From Cyclobacteriaceae bacterium (GTDB lineage: Bacteria > Bacteroidota > Bacteroidia > Cytophagales > Cyclobacteriaceae), in contig JAHBTX010000001.1 of NCBI GenBank assembly GCA_019638395.1, positions 372,001 to 436,000 on the forward strand: a stretch of DNA of 64,000 nt. The letters are read 5' to 3'. Below the pieces are notes generated by a model. The model did no database searches. It was not told the DNA's origin and saw nothing but the letters and a program-made list of their open reading frames with translations. The position numbers and the translations under genes are program-made. Shown piece by piece: positions 1-6,966 of the stretch (its first letter is position 1; each line of letters begins with the position of its first letter).

Positions 1-93
1 TGCAAGTGGATTATCTGAATCTTTACCCTCGTACTTTATGGCACGAATGCCTTTGAAATACTCTTGTTTTCCTTTGATTACTTTCATGGTCAT
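1..93 (-). CDS. xylA: Xylose isomerase, N-terminal fragment (cut by window edge)
   Basis: Only the first 31 codons lie in the window. The peptide begins MTMKVIKGKQEYF and continues through KYEGKDSDNPLA, which matches the conserved start of bacterial xylose isomerases (a KEYF..I..IKYEG..S.NPLAF pattern). The enzyme converts D-xylose to D-xylulose in the cytoplasm using divalent metal. Two in-frame ATGs exist (93 and 87); the second would give the usual MKVIKG start. It is the last visible gene of a leftward xylB-unknown-xylA group, so its product feeds the xylulokinase encoded just upstream. The catalytic part is outside the window, so the call rests on the N-terminus and the xylB neighbour. 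Confidence 0.85.
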   Translation of the reverse strand, partial: MTMKVIKGKQEYFKGIRAIKYEGKDSDNPLA

Positions 94-183
94 TTGTTTT
101 TTAAAAGTTCTGTTGGATTTTGTTTTGTATGAAATTTCTGATTGAATTATTCCAAGCTAAGGCGCAAAGACGCAAAGCAATAT

Positions 184-417
184 CTATAATAGAAAGTATT
201 TCCTTGCCTCTTCGTGTACAATAAGTTTATTAGTATGAATCGCCTCTCGAGATTTTACAATCCGGTCGAATAGCTCAGCAGCCGTAAAGACAACCAATTC
301 TTGTTTCTGTTTAGCAGAATCATGCAATCGCTTTGGCGACACAAATAATTTTTCATCGGTAACGCCATCAACATCTTGCTTAATCAGTGTCTTTTCCAAT
401 TCTATATTCATTGTCAA
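184..417 (-). CDS. Hypothetical 77-residue protein between xylB and xylA
   Basis: I do not recognise this family. The product is small, charged and soluble, with no signal peptide or membrane segment. Its middle (VVFTAAELFDRIVKSREAI) looks helical. It starts 12 nt after the xylB stop, so it is probably co-transcribed and perhaps translationally linked, and it is followed by 90 nt before xylA. The size and composition would allow an antitoxin-like or adaptor role, but nothing in the sequence proves this and no toxin gene is adjacent. A second in-frame ATG lies two codons downstream (MTMNIE). Confidence 0.55.
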   Translation of the reverse strand: MTMNIELEKTLIKQDVDGVTDEKLFVSPKRLHDSAKQKQELVVFTAAELFDRIVKSREAIHTNKLIVHEEARKYFLL

Positions 418-429
418 AGTTTTAATTCT

Positions 430-1929
430 CTAATTTACTAAATATGTATTCAAAATCTTTTTCCACTTCGAGTAATGATGTGTGTATTGCTCTTGTAATG
501 CATCAGTAGGATTTTCTTCATGAAGCATTTTCAATCCGCGGAATGCATCGCTGAAAGAATCAAATATTTTCGCCCCAACTCCTGCACCAAGTGCCGCGCC
601 CATTGCCCCATCGGTATCGTATAACTCAAGTCTGGCACCAATGGTGTTTACAAATGCATTTCTAAACACCGGACTCAAAAACATATTGGCATGACCGGCC
701 CGTATTACCTGCGATTTTAACCCCATTGATTGCAGAATATCGAAGCCGTATCGCAGCGCAAATACAATTCCTTCTTGCGCAGCCCGAAATACATGCGCTT
801 GCGAGTGTCGGTTAAAATCAAGTCCATGCCAAGATGCATTGATCACCTTGTTTTCCAGAATGCGCTCGGCACCATTACCGAAGGGCAACATCAGCAACCC
901 ATCGGCACCTACGGGCACACCCGAAGCCAAATCGTTAATTTTTGTATAGGGAAATGCATCTACACTTCTGATGTTCTTTCGCAGCCAGCTATTCAGAATA
1001 CCGGTACCATTTACGCAAAGTAAAATACCATTGCGTTTTTGTTCGGCTTTATTGTTTACATGTAAGAATGCATTTACCCGCGATTTTTTGTCAAACGCAT
1101 TATCTGCGGTTACACTATAAATTACCCCTGACGTTCCCGCAGTAGCGGCAGTTTCGCCTGGGTTCAATACATTTAAAGAGAATGCATTGTTGGGTTGATC
1201 GCCCGCGCGATATGAAACCGGAGTTCCTTTTTTCAATCCGGTGAGATCGGCTGCTTTGGCGTCTACTTCGGCCTGTATGGAAAATACAGGTTTAATCTCA
1301 GGCAGTAGATCAGTGCTTATGCCGTAATGATCCAGCAATGACTTTGCAACAGAACCTGTTTTGTAATCCCAGAAAATTCCTTCCGATAGTCCGGTATCAG
1401 TAGTTGTTATTTCGCCTGTAAGCTTATATGCAATGTAATCGCCCGGTAACATAACTTTATGGATGCGCTCATAAACGGCAGGTTCATTTTCTTTTACCCA
1501 CTTCAGCTTTGAGGCTGTGAAGTTACCGGGTGAGTTGAGAAAGTGCGACAAACAGTATGATTCACCCAATTTATGAAAAGCCTCATCGCCATACTTTACC
1601 GCACGGCTATCACACCAGATAATGGAAGGGCGAACGGGAACGCCCGCTTTATCAATACACACCAGCCCGTGCATCTGGTAGGCAATACCAATGGCTTTAA
1701 CCTGTTCGCCTTTGGCACCGGCTTGCGCCAGCGTTTGTTTGATACAATTAAGAACATGCTGCCACCAGGTTTCGGGTTCTTGCTCGGCCCAGCCCGGTTG
1801 TACGGCTAGCATTTCCATCTCTTCGGCAGGCGATTGAGCCGAGGCAATACGCTGCCCTGTGGCAACACTTACCAACGAAGCTTTTACGGAAGAACTGCCA
1901 ATGTCAAGGCCCAAAACATACTCCTGCAT
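430..1929 (-). CDS. xylB: Xylulokinase (FGGY family)
   Basis: This enzyme phosphorylates D-xylulose to xylulose 5-phosphate for the pentose phosphate pathway. The 499-residue length is typical for XylB. The N-terminus has the ATPase-fold phosphate-binding motif LGLDIGSSSVK (Asp9), the sugar-binding part contains AYQMHGLV and IIWCDSRA, and the catalytic base is probably Asp244 in YRAGDQPNNAF. The C-terminal half carries the adenosine-binding GTSG and the late glycine-rich DGAMGAALGAG. It is the first gene of the leftward xylose group and diverges from a NrtR-type regulator at 1997. A TACTTTTG promoter box and a palindromic operator lie directly upstream, so it is probably repressed by that regulator in the absence of xylose. 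Confidence 0.93.
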   Translation of the reverse strand: MQEYVLGLDIGSSSVKASLVSVATGQRIASAQSPAEEMEMLAVQPGWAEQEPETWWQHVLNCIKQTLAQAGAKGEQVKAIGIAYQMHGLVCIDKAGVPVRPSIIWCDSRAVKYGDEAFHKLGESYCLSHFLNSPGNFTASKLKWVKENEPAVYERIHKVMLPGDYIAYKLTGEITTTDTGLSEGIFWDYKTGSVAKSLLDHYGISTDLLPEIKPVFSIQAEVDAKAADLTGLKKGTPVSYRAGDQPNNAFSLNVLNPGETAATAGTSGVIYSVTADNAFDKKSRVNAFLHVNNKAEQKRNGILLCVNGTGILNSWLRKNIRSVDAFPYTKINDLASGVPVGADGLLMLPFGNGAERILENKVINASWHGLDFNRHSQAHVFRAAQEGIVFALRYGFDILQSMGLKSQVIRAGHANMFLSPVFRNAFVNTIGARLELYDTDGAMGAALGAGVGAKIFDSFSDAFRGLKMLHEENPTDALQEQYTHHYSKWKKILNTYLVN

Positions 1930-1945
1930 ACGATTGAATTATGTC

Positions 1946-1977
1946 CAAAAGTATTTACTTATAGTCAAAATGACCAT
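1946..1977 (-). promoter_or_regulatory. xylB promoter with XylR/NrtR-type operator
   Basis: On the minus strand a perfect Bacteroidota -7 box, TACTTTTG (1953-1946), lies 16 nt before the xylB ATG. Directly upstream is an interrupted palindrome, ATAGTCA-AAA-TGACCAT on the plus strand (1961-1977), with one mismatch between the 7-nt arms. It covers the place where the -33 element should be, so a bound regulator would block RNA polymerase. The divergent NrtR-type gene starts 20 nt away and is the natural candidate for the binding protein. Confidence 0.6.
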
Positions 1978-1996
1978 ATATTAGCCGGATAATTTT

Positions 1997-2692
1997 ATGG
2001 AAAGTATAAACCCGCCCGAAAGTATTATCGAGGCACTGTCTATTGACTGTGTAATCTTCGGTTTTAAGGATGGTCGGTTGGATATTCTGTTAGTAAAACA
2101 TGCCGAAGGTATAAGTGCCGGAAAATGGGCGCTGCCCGGTGGCTGGATTACGTATGGCGAAAGCGTGGATGAGGCCGCCAAACGATTGCTTAAATCCCTT
2201 ACGGGGATTAGTGATATTTACCTGGAGCAACTTAAAGCTTTTGGTGAGCCAAACCGATTTCCGACAAAGCGGGTTGTAACACTTGCATTCTATGCATTGG
2301 TGAATGAAGAGAGTTATTCGCTTATTCCCGGTTTTACGGCTTCGGATGCCCAGTGGTTTAATGTACACGATGTACCCCAACTCATATACGATCACAACCA
2401 GATCCTTGATTTTGGCTATAAGCATTTAAAACACAAAGTACGGCATGAACCTATTGGCTTTAACCTTTTGCCGGCCAAATTCACCTTGCTGCAACTTCAG
2501 GAGTTATATGAAGCCATTCTGGAAACGAAATTGGATAAGTCAAACTTCAGGCGTAAGCTGGCTAAAATGAAATTGCTTATCAACTGCAAAGAGAAGCAGA
2601 AAGACGTATCGCACCGGGCAGCAGCTTTGTACAAATTTGACAAGCGTATTTATGTTACCCTCCGCAAAAGTGGGATGGTGTTTGAATTATGA
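1997..2692 (+). CDS. NrtR-family transcriptional regulator of xylose genes (inactive Nudix domain plus winged helix)
   Basis: The 231-residue protein has an N-terminal Nudix fold (about residues 15-145) and a C-terminal winged-helix domain (about 155-231, with the FTLLQLQELYEAIL stretch typical of NrtR/AraR proteins). The Nudix box region starts at PGGWITYGES, but where catalysis needs REUXEEXGU the protein reads RLLKSLTGI, so all three catalytic glutamates are gone. It should therefore bind a ligand rather than hydrolyse a nucleotide. In Bacteroides the related AraR senses arabinose; here the divergent xylB suggests xylose or a xylose derivative. The palindrome at 1961-1977 is its probable operator and would also give autoregulation. 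Confidence 0.8.
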   Translation: MESINPPESIIEALSIDCVIFGFKDGRLDILLVKHAEGISAGKWALPGGWITYGESVDEAAKRLLKSLTGISDIYLEQLKAFGEPNRFPTKRVVTLAFYALVNEESYSLIPGFTASDAQWFNVHDVPQLIYDHNQILDFGYKHLKHKVRHEPIGFNLLPAKFTLLQLQELYEAILETKLDKSNFRRKLAKMKLLINCKEKQKDVSHRAAALYKFDKRIYVTLRKSGMVFEL

Positions 2693-2717
2693 ACATACTT
2701 TTTTTTCATTTTTATAT

Positions 2718-2727
2718 CAACCGTTTG
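2718..2727. promoter_or_regulatory. Possible LacI-family operator upstream of the MFS gene
   Basis: The sequence CAACCGTTTG, followed by CATCA, differs at one position from the perfect palindrome CAAACGTTTG found upstream of the lacI-type gene at 39902-39911, and both continue with CAT. Central CG within such a palindrome is typical for LacI/CcpA-type operators. It lies about 60 nt before the MFS start codon. This may link the transporter to the LacI regulon, but a 10-mer similarity alone is weak. Confidence 0.3.
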
Positions 2728-2788
2728 CATCAAATCGAATTTCCTCACATATTTCAAAACCTAAAATCAAAACTTAACACACACACGT

Positions 2789-4000
2789 ATGAGCGATAAA
2801 CCGAATATCAGGTTGTTTTATGCAAGTTGTTTTGCATTGATAACCACCGCATTTTCATTCAGTATCCGGGCCGGCATTTTACCCGAGCTGGGCAGAACCT
2901 TTAACCTTACCAACGAGCAACTGGGTTTTATAAACCAGATGTGGTTTTTAGGCTTTCCCATTTCGATGGTGCTTGGAGGAATTTTCTATAGTTCCATTGG
3001 CCCAAAAAAGATTATGATTTTTGCATTCATTGCCCACATCATTGGAATTGTGTTGACGATATTTTCGGGTGGTTATACCGGATTACTCATCTCAACCTTA
3101 TTTATTGGATTGGGTAATGGCTGTACAGAAGCTGCGTGTAATCCATTAATTGCAACCAGCTATAGCGGCAAACAAATGAATACGCTCATGAACCGTTTCC
3201 ACATGTGGTTCCCCGGTGGCATTGTATTGGGAAGTTTGATTTCGCTTGCCATGACAAAAATGGAATTAGGTTGGGAAGCTCAAATCTGGATAATTGTAAT
3301 ACCAACGCTTATTTATGCTTATCTGTTCTATGGCCAAACTTTTCCGGAAACAAAAGGCGAAGCTGGTTCGCTTGCTGCTAACCTGAAAGCCATGGCAACA
3401 CCACTATTCGTATTCATTTGTGCGTGCATGACGCTTACTGCGATTTCGGAATTTGGTCCACAACAATGGACTGGAATTATTATGGCAAAGAGTGGTGCTG
3501 AACCGATGGTAATCCTTGCGCTCGTTACCGGATTAATGGCTGTGGGTCGGTACTTTGGTGGTGAGTTTGTACATAAATTTGATCAAACGGGTGTGTTGTT
3601 AGGTTCGGCCATCTTTACTGCGCTTGGTATTTTCCTATTCAGCACACAAACTGGTTCGATGGTTTATGTAGCAGCCATTGTATTTGCGATTGGTGTTTGT
3701 TACTTCTGGCCAAACATGATTGGCTTTACGGCAGAGAAGATGCCGGCAACTGGAGCCATCGGCATGTCGGTAGTAGGTGCATTTGGTATGTTTTCTACAT
3801 CAATCTGGCAACCTATTATAGGCGGATGGATTGATAGTGCTAAAGAGAAAGCAGCCGCATCGGGTGTAACCGGTGACTTAATGGAGTTGGAAGCCGGTCA
3901 AGCTACCTTAAAAACCATGGTTACATTTCCCGCAATATTAATCGTGCTGTTTGCTATTCTCTTGTTCTGGATGCGTAGTCGCACAAAAACCGCGAGTTAA
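2789..4000 (+). CDS. MFS transporter, probable sugar permease
   Basis: A 403-residue polytopic inner-membrane protein with about 12 hydrophobic segments and the usual central loop near residues 185-200. The segment after the second helix (GGIFYSSIGPKKIMIF) corresponds to the MFS motif between helices 2 and 3. An aromatic, proline-rich segment (FAIGVCYFWPNMIGFTAEKMP) in the C-terminal half is common in sugar/oxidoreductase-linked MFS members of Bacteroidota. It follows the NrtR-type regulator by 96 nt and is ended by a strong terminator. The context suggests xylose or a related sugar, but a LacI-like site upstream leaves another sugar possible. The substrate cannot be read from the sequence. 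Confidence 0.75.
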   Translation: MSDKPNIRLFYASCFALITTAFSFSIRAGILPELGRTFNLTNEQLGFINQMWFLGFPISMVLGGIFYSSIGPKKIMIFAFIAHIIGIVLTIFSGGYTGLLISTLFIGLGNGCTEAACNPLIATSYSGKQMNTLMNRFHMWFPGGIVLGSLISLAMTKMELGWEAQIWIIVIPTLIYAYLFYGQTFPETKGEAGSLAANLKAMATPLFVFICACMTLTAISEFGPQQWTGIIMAKSGAEPMVILALVTGLMAVGRYFGGEFVHKFDQTGVLLGSAIFTALGIFLFSTQTGSMVYVAAIVFAIGVCYFWPNMIGFTAEKMPATGAIGMSVVGAFGMFSTSIWQPIIGGWIDSAKEKAAASGVTGDLMELEAGQATLKTMVTFPAILIVLFAILLFWMRSRTKTAS

Positions 4001-4025
4001 TCCAACTATAAATCATCAAACTTTG

Positions 4026-4059
4026 AGGCTGCTTTACTTTGTTAGAGCAGCCTTTTTTT
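4026..4059 (+). terminator. Rho-independent terminator after the MFS gene
   Basis: AGGCTGC (4026-4032) pairs perfectly with GCAGCCT (4047-4053) around a 14-nt loop and runs into seven T residues. There is no T-tract in the other direction, so it serves the rightward regulator/MFS transcripts only. Confidence 0.85.
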
Positions 4060-4060
4060 A

Positions 4061-4444
4061 TTAGCGTTCAATCAAATCCCACAGGTTGCCATAGATATCT
4101 TCAAATACAGCTACTGTGCCATAGGCTTCCTGTTTGGGTTCGCGCACAAACTTTACTCCGTTGCAAAGCATTGCCTCATAATCGCGTTGAAAATTATCCG
4201 TATAAAGAAATAGAAAAACACGTCCCCCGGTTTGATTGCCAATGTGTGCTTCCTGTTCTGCAGTTGCCGCCTTTGCCAGTAACAGGTTGCATGTTGATTG
4301 CTGATTAGGCGCAACTACTACCCATCGTTTGGTTTCAGACAAAACAGTATCCTCTGCCAAAACGAAACCTAACTTATTGACATAGAAATCCAGTGCTTCG
4401 TCATAATCGCGCACCACCACACTTACCAATCCAAGATTCTTCAT
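4061..4444 (-). CDS. VOC-family (glyoxalase/bleomycin-resistance fold) protein
   Basis: A 127-residue protein with the two beta-alpha-beta-beta-beta repeats of the vicinal oxygen chelate fold. It opens with VSVVVRDYDEALDFYVNKLG and closes with VAVFEDIYGNLWDLIE, where the glutamate in the final DLIE is the usual metal or substrate ligand of such proteins. The DYDEALDFY stretch is the classic start of this family. Members act as dioxygenases, glyoxalases or binding proteins, so the actual reaction is unknown. The gene stands alone, convergent with the MFS gene and divergent from the methyltransferase. Confidence 0.8.
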   Translation of the reverse strand: MKNLGLVSVVVRDYDEALDFYVNKLGFVLAEDTVLSETKRWVVVAPNQQSTCNLLLAKAATAEQEAHIGNQTGGRVFLFLYTDNFQRDYEAMLCNGVKFVREPKQEAYGTVAVFEDIYGNLWDLIER

Positions 4445-4513
4445 GCAAAATTTTTAACGCTAAAATTATGATTGATTTTTGGTTTAATTTGCCTCACCCT
4501 AAAATCTACCTCC

Positions 4514-5314
4514 ATGATCAAGACTCTGCTCTCGCCATTTAAACGTTTTGCCTGGTTTAAGCGCCTCAATGCCAAAATAACTTATGAGTGGCTGGCCAAA
4601 CATATTCCAGCCAATGATTGGCAGTTTATGAACTACGGCTATTCGCCTGATGCGAACGAACCTGCCTATCAACCAGAACCTAAGCCGTTGCAACTTTATC
4701 CGTTATTAATGTACCACTATCTGGGTTCGAAGGCTGAGCTGACTAACAAAACTGTAGTAGAAGTGGGCAGCGGACGCGGTGGCGGAGCAGCATATCTTGC
4801 TTCCTACTTTAAACCCGCACAATACACAGGTATGGATCTGGCCCAACATGCGGTTGATCTGGCCAATAAGATTCATGCAGTTCCAAATCTGAAATTTATT
4901 CAAGGCAGTGCTGAATCTATTCCTTTAGCCGACAACAGTATTGATGTAGTTATCAATGTAGAGTCATGTCACGCATACGGCTCGGTTAAACAATTTTTAA
5001 GCGAAGTAAAGCGGGTGTTAAAACCAGGCGGCTATTTCTTAATGGTAGATTTTCGGTATGCGCAAGATATGGAAGAGTTAAACCAACTGTTGGCAGAAAG
5101 TGGTTTAACCATGAAACAGGAAGAAAACATAACTGAGCGTGTGGTGATGGCCATTGAAGCAGAAGATGAGGCCAAACAAAAACGAATACGCGATCTGGTT
5201 CCACCCAAGTGGCAAAAACTGTTTGCTGAATTTGCAGGTGTAGTCGGTTCAAAATTCTATCGCAACCTGAAAGACGGAACAAGATTTTATTTCCGGTATG
5301 TGATGCAGAAGTAA
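4514..5314 (+). CDS. Class I SAM-dependent methyltransferase
   Basis: The ATG at 4514 (MIKTLLSPFKRF) gives 266 residues and is preferred over the more upstream start at 4472, which adds 14 unconserved residues. Motif I (VEVGSGRGGGAAYLA, about residues 82-96) binds S-adenosylmethionine, followed by the acidic YTGMDLA, the QGSAESIPLADNSID motif and the post-motif VLKPGGYFLMVDFR. This is the Methyltransf_11 arrangement and resembles lipid or natural-product O/C-methyltransferases such as the phthiotriolone dimycocerosate type. A basic N-terminus of about 70 residues precedes the domain. The substrate is unknown. The stop lies 3 nt from the stop of the next, convergent gene. Confidence 0.8.
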   Translation: MIKTLLSPFKRFAWFKRLNAKITYEWLAKHIPANDWQFMNYGYSPDANEPAYQPEPKPLQLYPLLMYHYLGSKAELTNKTVVEVGSGRGGGAAYLASYFKPAQYTGMDLAQHAVDLANKIHAVPNLKFIQGSAESIPLADNSIDVVINVESCHAYGSVKQFLSEVKRVLKPGGYFLMVDFRYAQDMEELNQLLAESGLTMKQEENITERVVMAIEAEDEAKQKRIRDLVPPKWQKLFAEFAGVVGSKFYRNLKDGTRFYFRYVMQK

Positions 5315-5317
5315 GAA

Positions 5318-5686
5318 TCAGTGTTTCCTTAGCAGCAAAACACTAAGTACACACATCAACGCAGTTAGTGGTGTAAATATCCAACGTTCAAGCGGATCAA
5401 CCGCCATTACATTTCCAATTGTGTTAAGTGCAAAGAGTATGGCCATTACAGCTAGCAGCCAGCGCACAACCACTGGCTTGAGTACCTGAATGAATCCGGC
5501 TGGATGGCTTACCACAAAAATCATAATCAGGTTGATCATAATGGATACAACTTCAAACTGCACCAATTCAGTACGTGTAGTAATTCTTCCACCCCACACT
5601 ATTTCCATTGGTACAACACCTGCCAATACCAGAATGTGAAATAGTACGATAGCTGTAAGCAGGGCTACAAAAAACCGCGCAATCAT
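5318..5686 (-). CDS. Small four-helix membrane protein of unknown function
   Basis: The 122-residue product is almost entirely hydrophobic, with about four predicted membrane helices (residues 4-27, 45-62, 74-95 and 103-118) and an R-K-H end. A WGGRI.T..E patch follows the first helix. I do not recognise a characterised family. It starts 3 nt after the stop of the zinc-ribbon membrane protein gene and is probably its operon partner. Confidence 0.65.
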   Translation of the reverse strand: MIARFFVALLTAIVLFHILVLAGVVPMEIVWGGRITTRTELVQFEVVSIMINLIMIFVVSHPAGFIQVLKPVVVRWLLAVMAILFALNTIGNVMAVDPLERWIFTPLTALMCVLSVLLLRKH

Positions 5687-5689
5687 TAA

Positions 5690-6448
5690 CTACGAAGCCG
5701 GGTTCTTTACATTAGAAGATAAGGCAGCTATTACAACTTCCCGTGCCTCGCGATGATTGCAATAACTGCATTGATAATGCTCCAGCAACAATCCATCTTC
5801 AGTTTGGGTTGGTTGCCTTACTATTTCTTCTGTATCAATCTTCATGGTATAAAATCCGCACTCGCTGCATTTTTCTGCGTGTTGGTAGGCCATGTATTTT
5901 TCAACCTTTTTCTCGCCCGTTTTTTCATCCAACCAAACATCGTATTCCACTGAATGAATTTCGCTGCGATGTTGGGCCAACTGTTCCGCTTCCAGGTGAA
6001 CGGCTCCTTCCGCATCTGATAATTTGCGCATTACATAGCCAGATGCCGACTTGCGTGGCTTATTGCGGATACGGTTTAACCTTCCTTCTAAAAATTTAGG
6101 GTACTGAATTTTAATAAGACTTGATAACAGTAAATACACAATGATGAATGAACCCGCCAGAAAGAATATACTCACATATAGCTTCAACGAATCATCTACC
6201 GGAAAGAGAGGCGTAACTTCTGCTGTTGCAAAAAGTGCCAGACCTATTATGAGGCTTAAAACGGAATACCAAAAAAATCTGATCTCGTGCAAATTCACAT
6301 AGTCATAGCGTTCTTTGTTATCTGAGATTGTGATAAGCTTGATCTCGTGATACACTAAAATCAATACAGCTATTCCAAAGAAAACATACGCTCCTGAAAT
6401 CAGGTAATGATCCCAGGTTTCGACAAACTGATGTGCTGAAGTTTCCAT
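5690..6448 (-). CDS. Membrane protein with C-terminal zinc-ribbon-like motif
   Basis: The 252-residue protein has three membrane helices in its N-terminal half (about residues 15-35, 55-76 and 90-112). A long cytoplasmic part follows. Near the C-terminus two cysteine pairs, CSECGFY and CSYCNHRE, are separated by about 30 residues and form a likely zinc ribbon. No enzyme motif is visible. Zinc ribbons of this kind mediate protein or nucleic-acid contacts. The gene is co-directional with, and 3 nt upstream of, the four-helix membrane protein, so the two may work together. The function is unknown. Confidence 0.65.
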   Translation of the reverse strand: METSAHQFVETWDHYLISGAYVFFGIAVLILVYHEIKLITISDNKERYDYVNLHEIRFFWYSVLSLIIGLALFATAEVTPLFPVDDSLKLYVSIFFLAGSFIIVYLLLSSLIKIQYPKFLEGRLNRIRNKPRKSASGYVMRKLSDAEGAVHLEAEQLAQHRSEIHSVEYDVWLDEKTGEKKVEKYMAYQHAEKCSECGFYTMKIDTEEIVRQPTQTEDGLLLEHYQCSYCNHREAREVVIAALSSNVKNPAS

Positions 6449-6570
6449 GGCAAAGGGGGTTAGGTTAAAGGCAGAAGAAATTTCCGAATATTCCAGGCCA
6501 GTTTCAATGGAAACCTTTTTAATTTTAGCCGGATAATAAAATTATTGCATAAAACTGTCGTTTAGCCATC

Positions 6571-6966
6571 ATGTTCAATAGTTTCTTTCAGACAGCTATA
6601 AAACAAGCCTCGCGCCTGGCAGAAAAGCCAGGGCGAATAGGCCGTGTGCTTGCGGAGTTAGCGGCTAAAATCACGCGCGTAGATTGGTCGGCAGAAGGTC
6701 GTTTAAAATTGAAACAACAATTATTGCTGGCCGGCCGCCTGCTTCGGGCAAACGTAAGTGGGGTTTATTCTCTTAAATCAAAACGCGTACTGGTAGGGCT
6801 GCTGACAGCCTGTATATATTTCATTAATCCGTTCGATCTGATTCCGGACTTACTTATTGTGGGACTTGCCGATGATATGGCCATCCTGGCATGGGTGTTC
6901 AGCGCGGCTGCTTCCGAATTAACAGCGTTTGAAGAGTGGGAAAAGACTACTTCCGCTTCGCTTTAA
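6571..6966 (+). CDS. YkvA family (DUF1232) membrane protein
   Basis: The 131-residue protein carries the DUF1232 signature near residues 75-115: a hydrophobic helix leading into YFINPFDLIPDLL and then GLADDMAILAWV. The N-terminus is a basic amphipathic region. Members are small membrane-associated proteins without an established activity. The 3' end overlaps the 3' end of the convergent serine hydrolase gene by 20 bp (6947-6966). Confidence 0.85.
   Translation: MFNSFFQTAIKQASRLAEKPGRIGRVLAELAAKITRVDWSAEGRLKLKQQLLLAGRLLRANVSGVYSLKSKRVLVGLLTACIYFINPFDLIPDLLIVGLADDMAILAWVFSAAASELTAFEEWEKTTSASL

Noticed and set aside
1981-6537. The 13-mer TTAGCCGGATAAT occurs at 1981-1993 and at 6525-6537, each before a rightward gene.
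   Set aside because: Shared 13-mers are expected by chance in a 64-kb window of moderate AT content, and the two genes are functionally unrelated.
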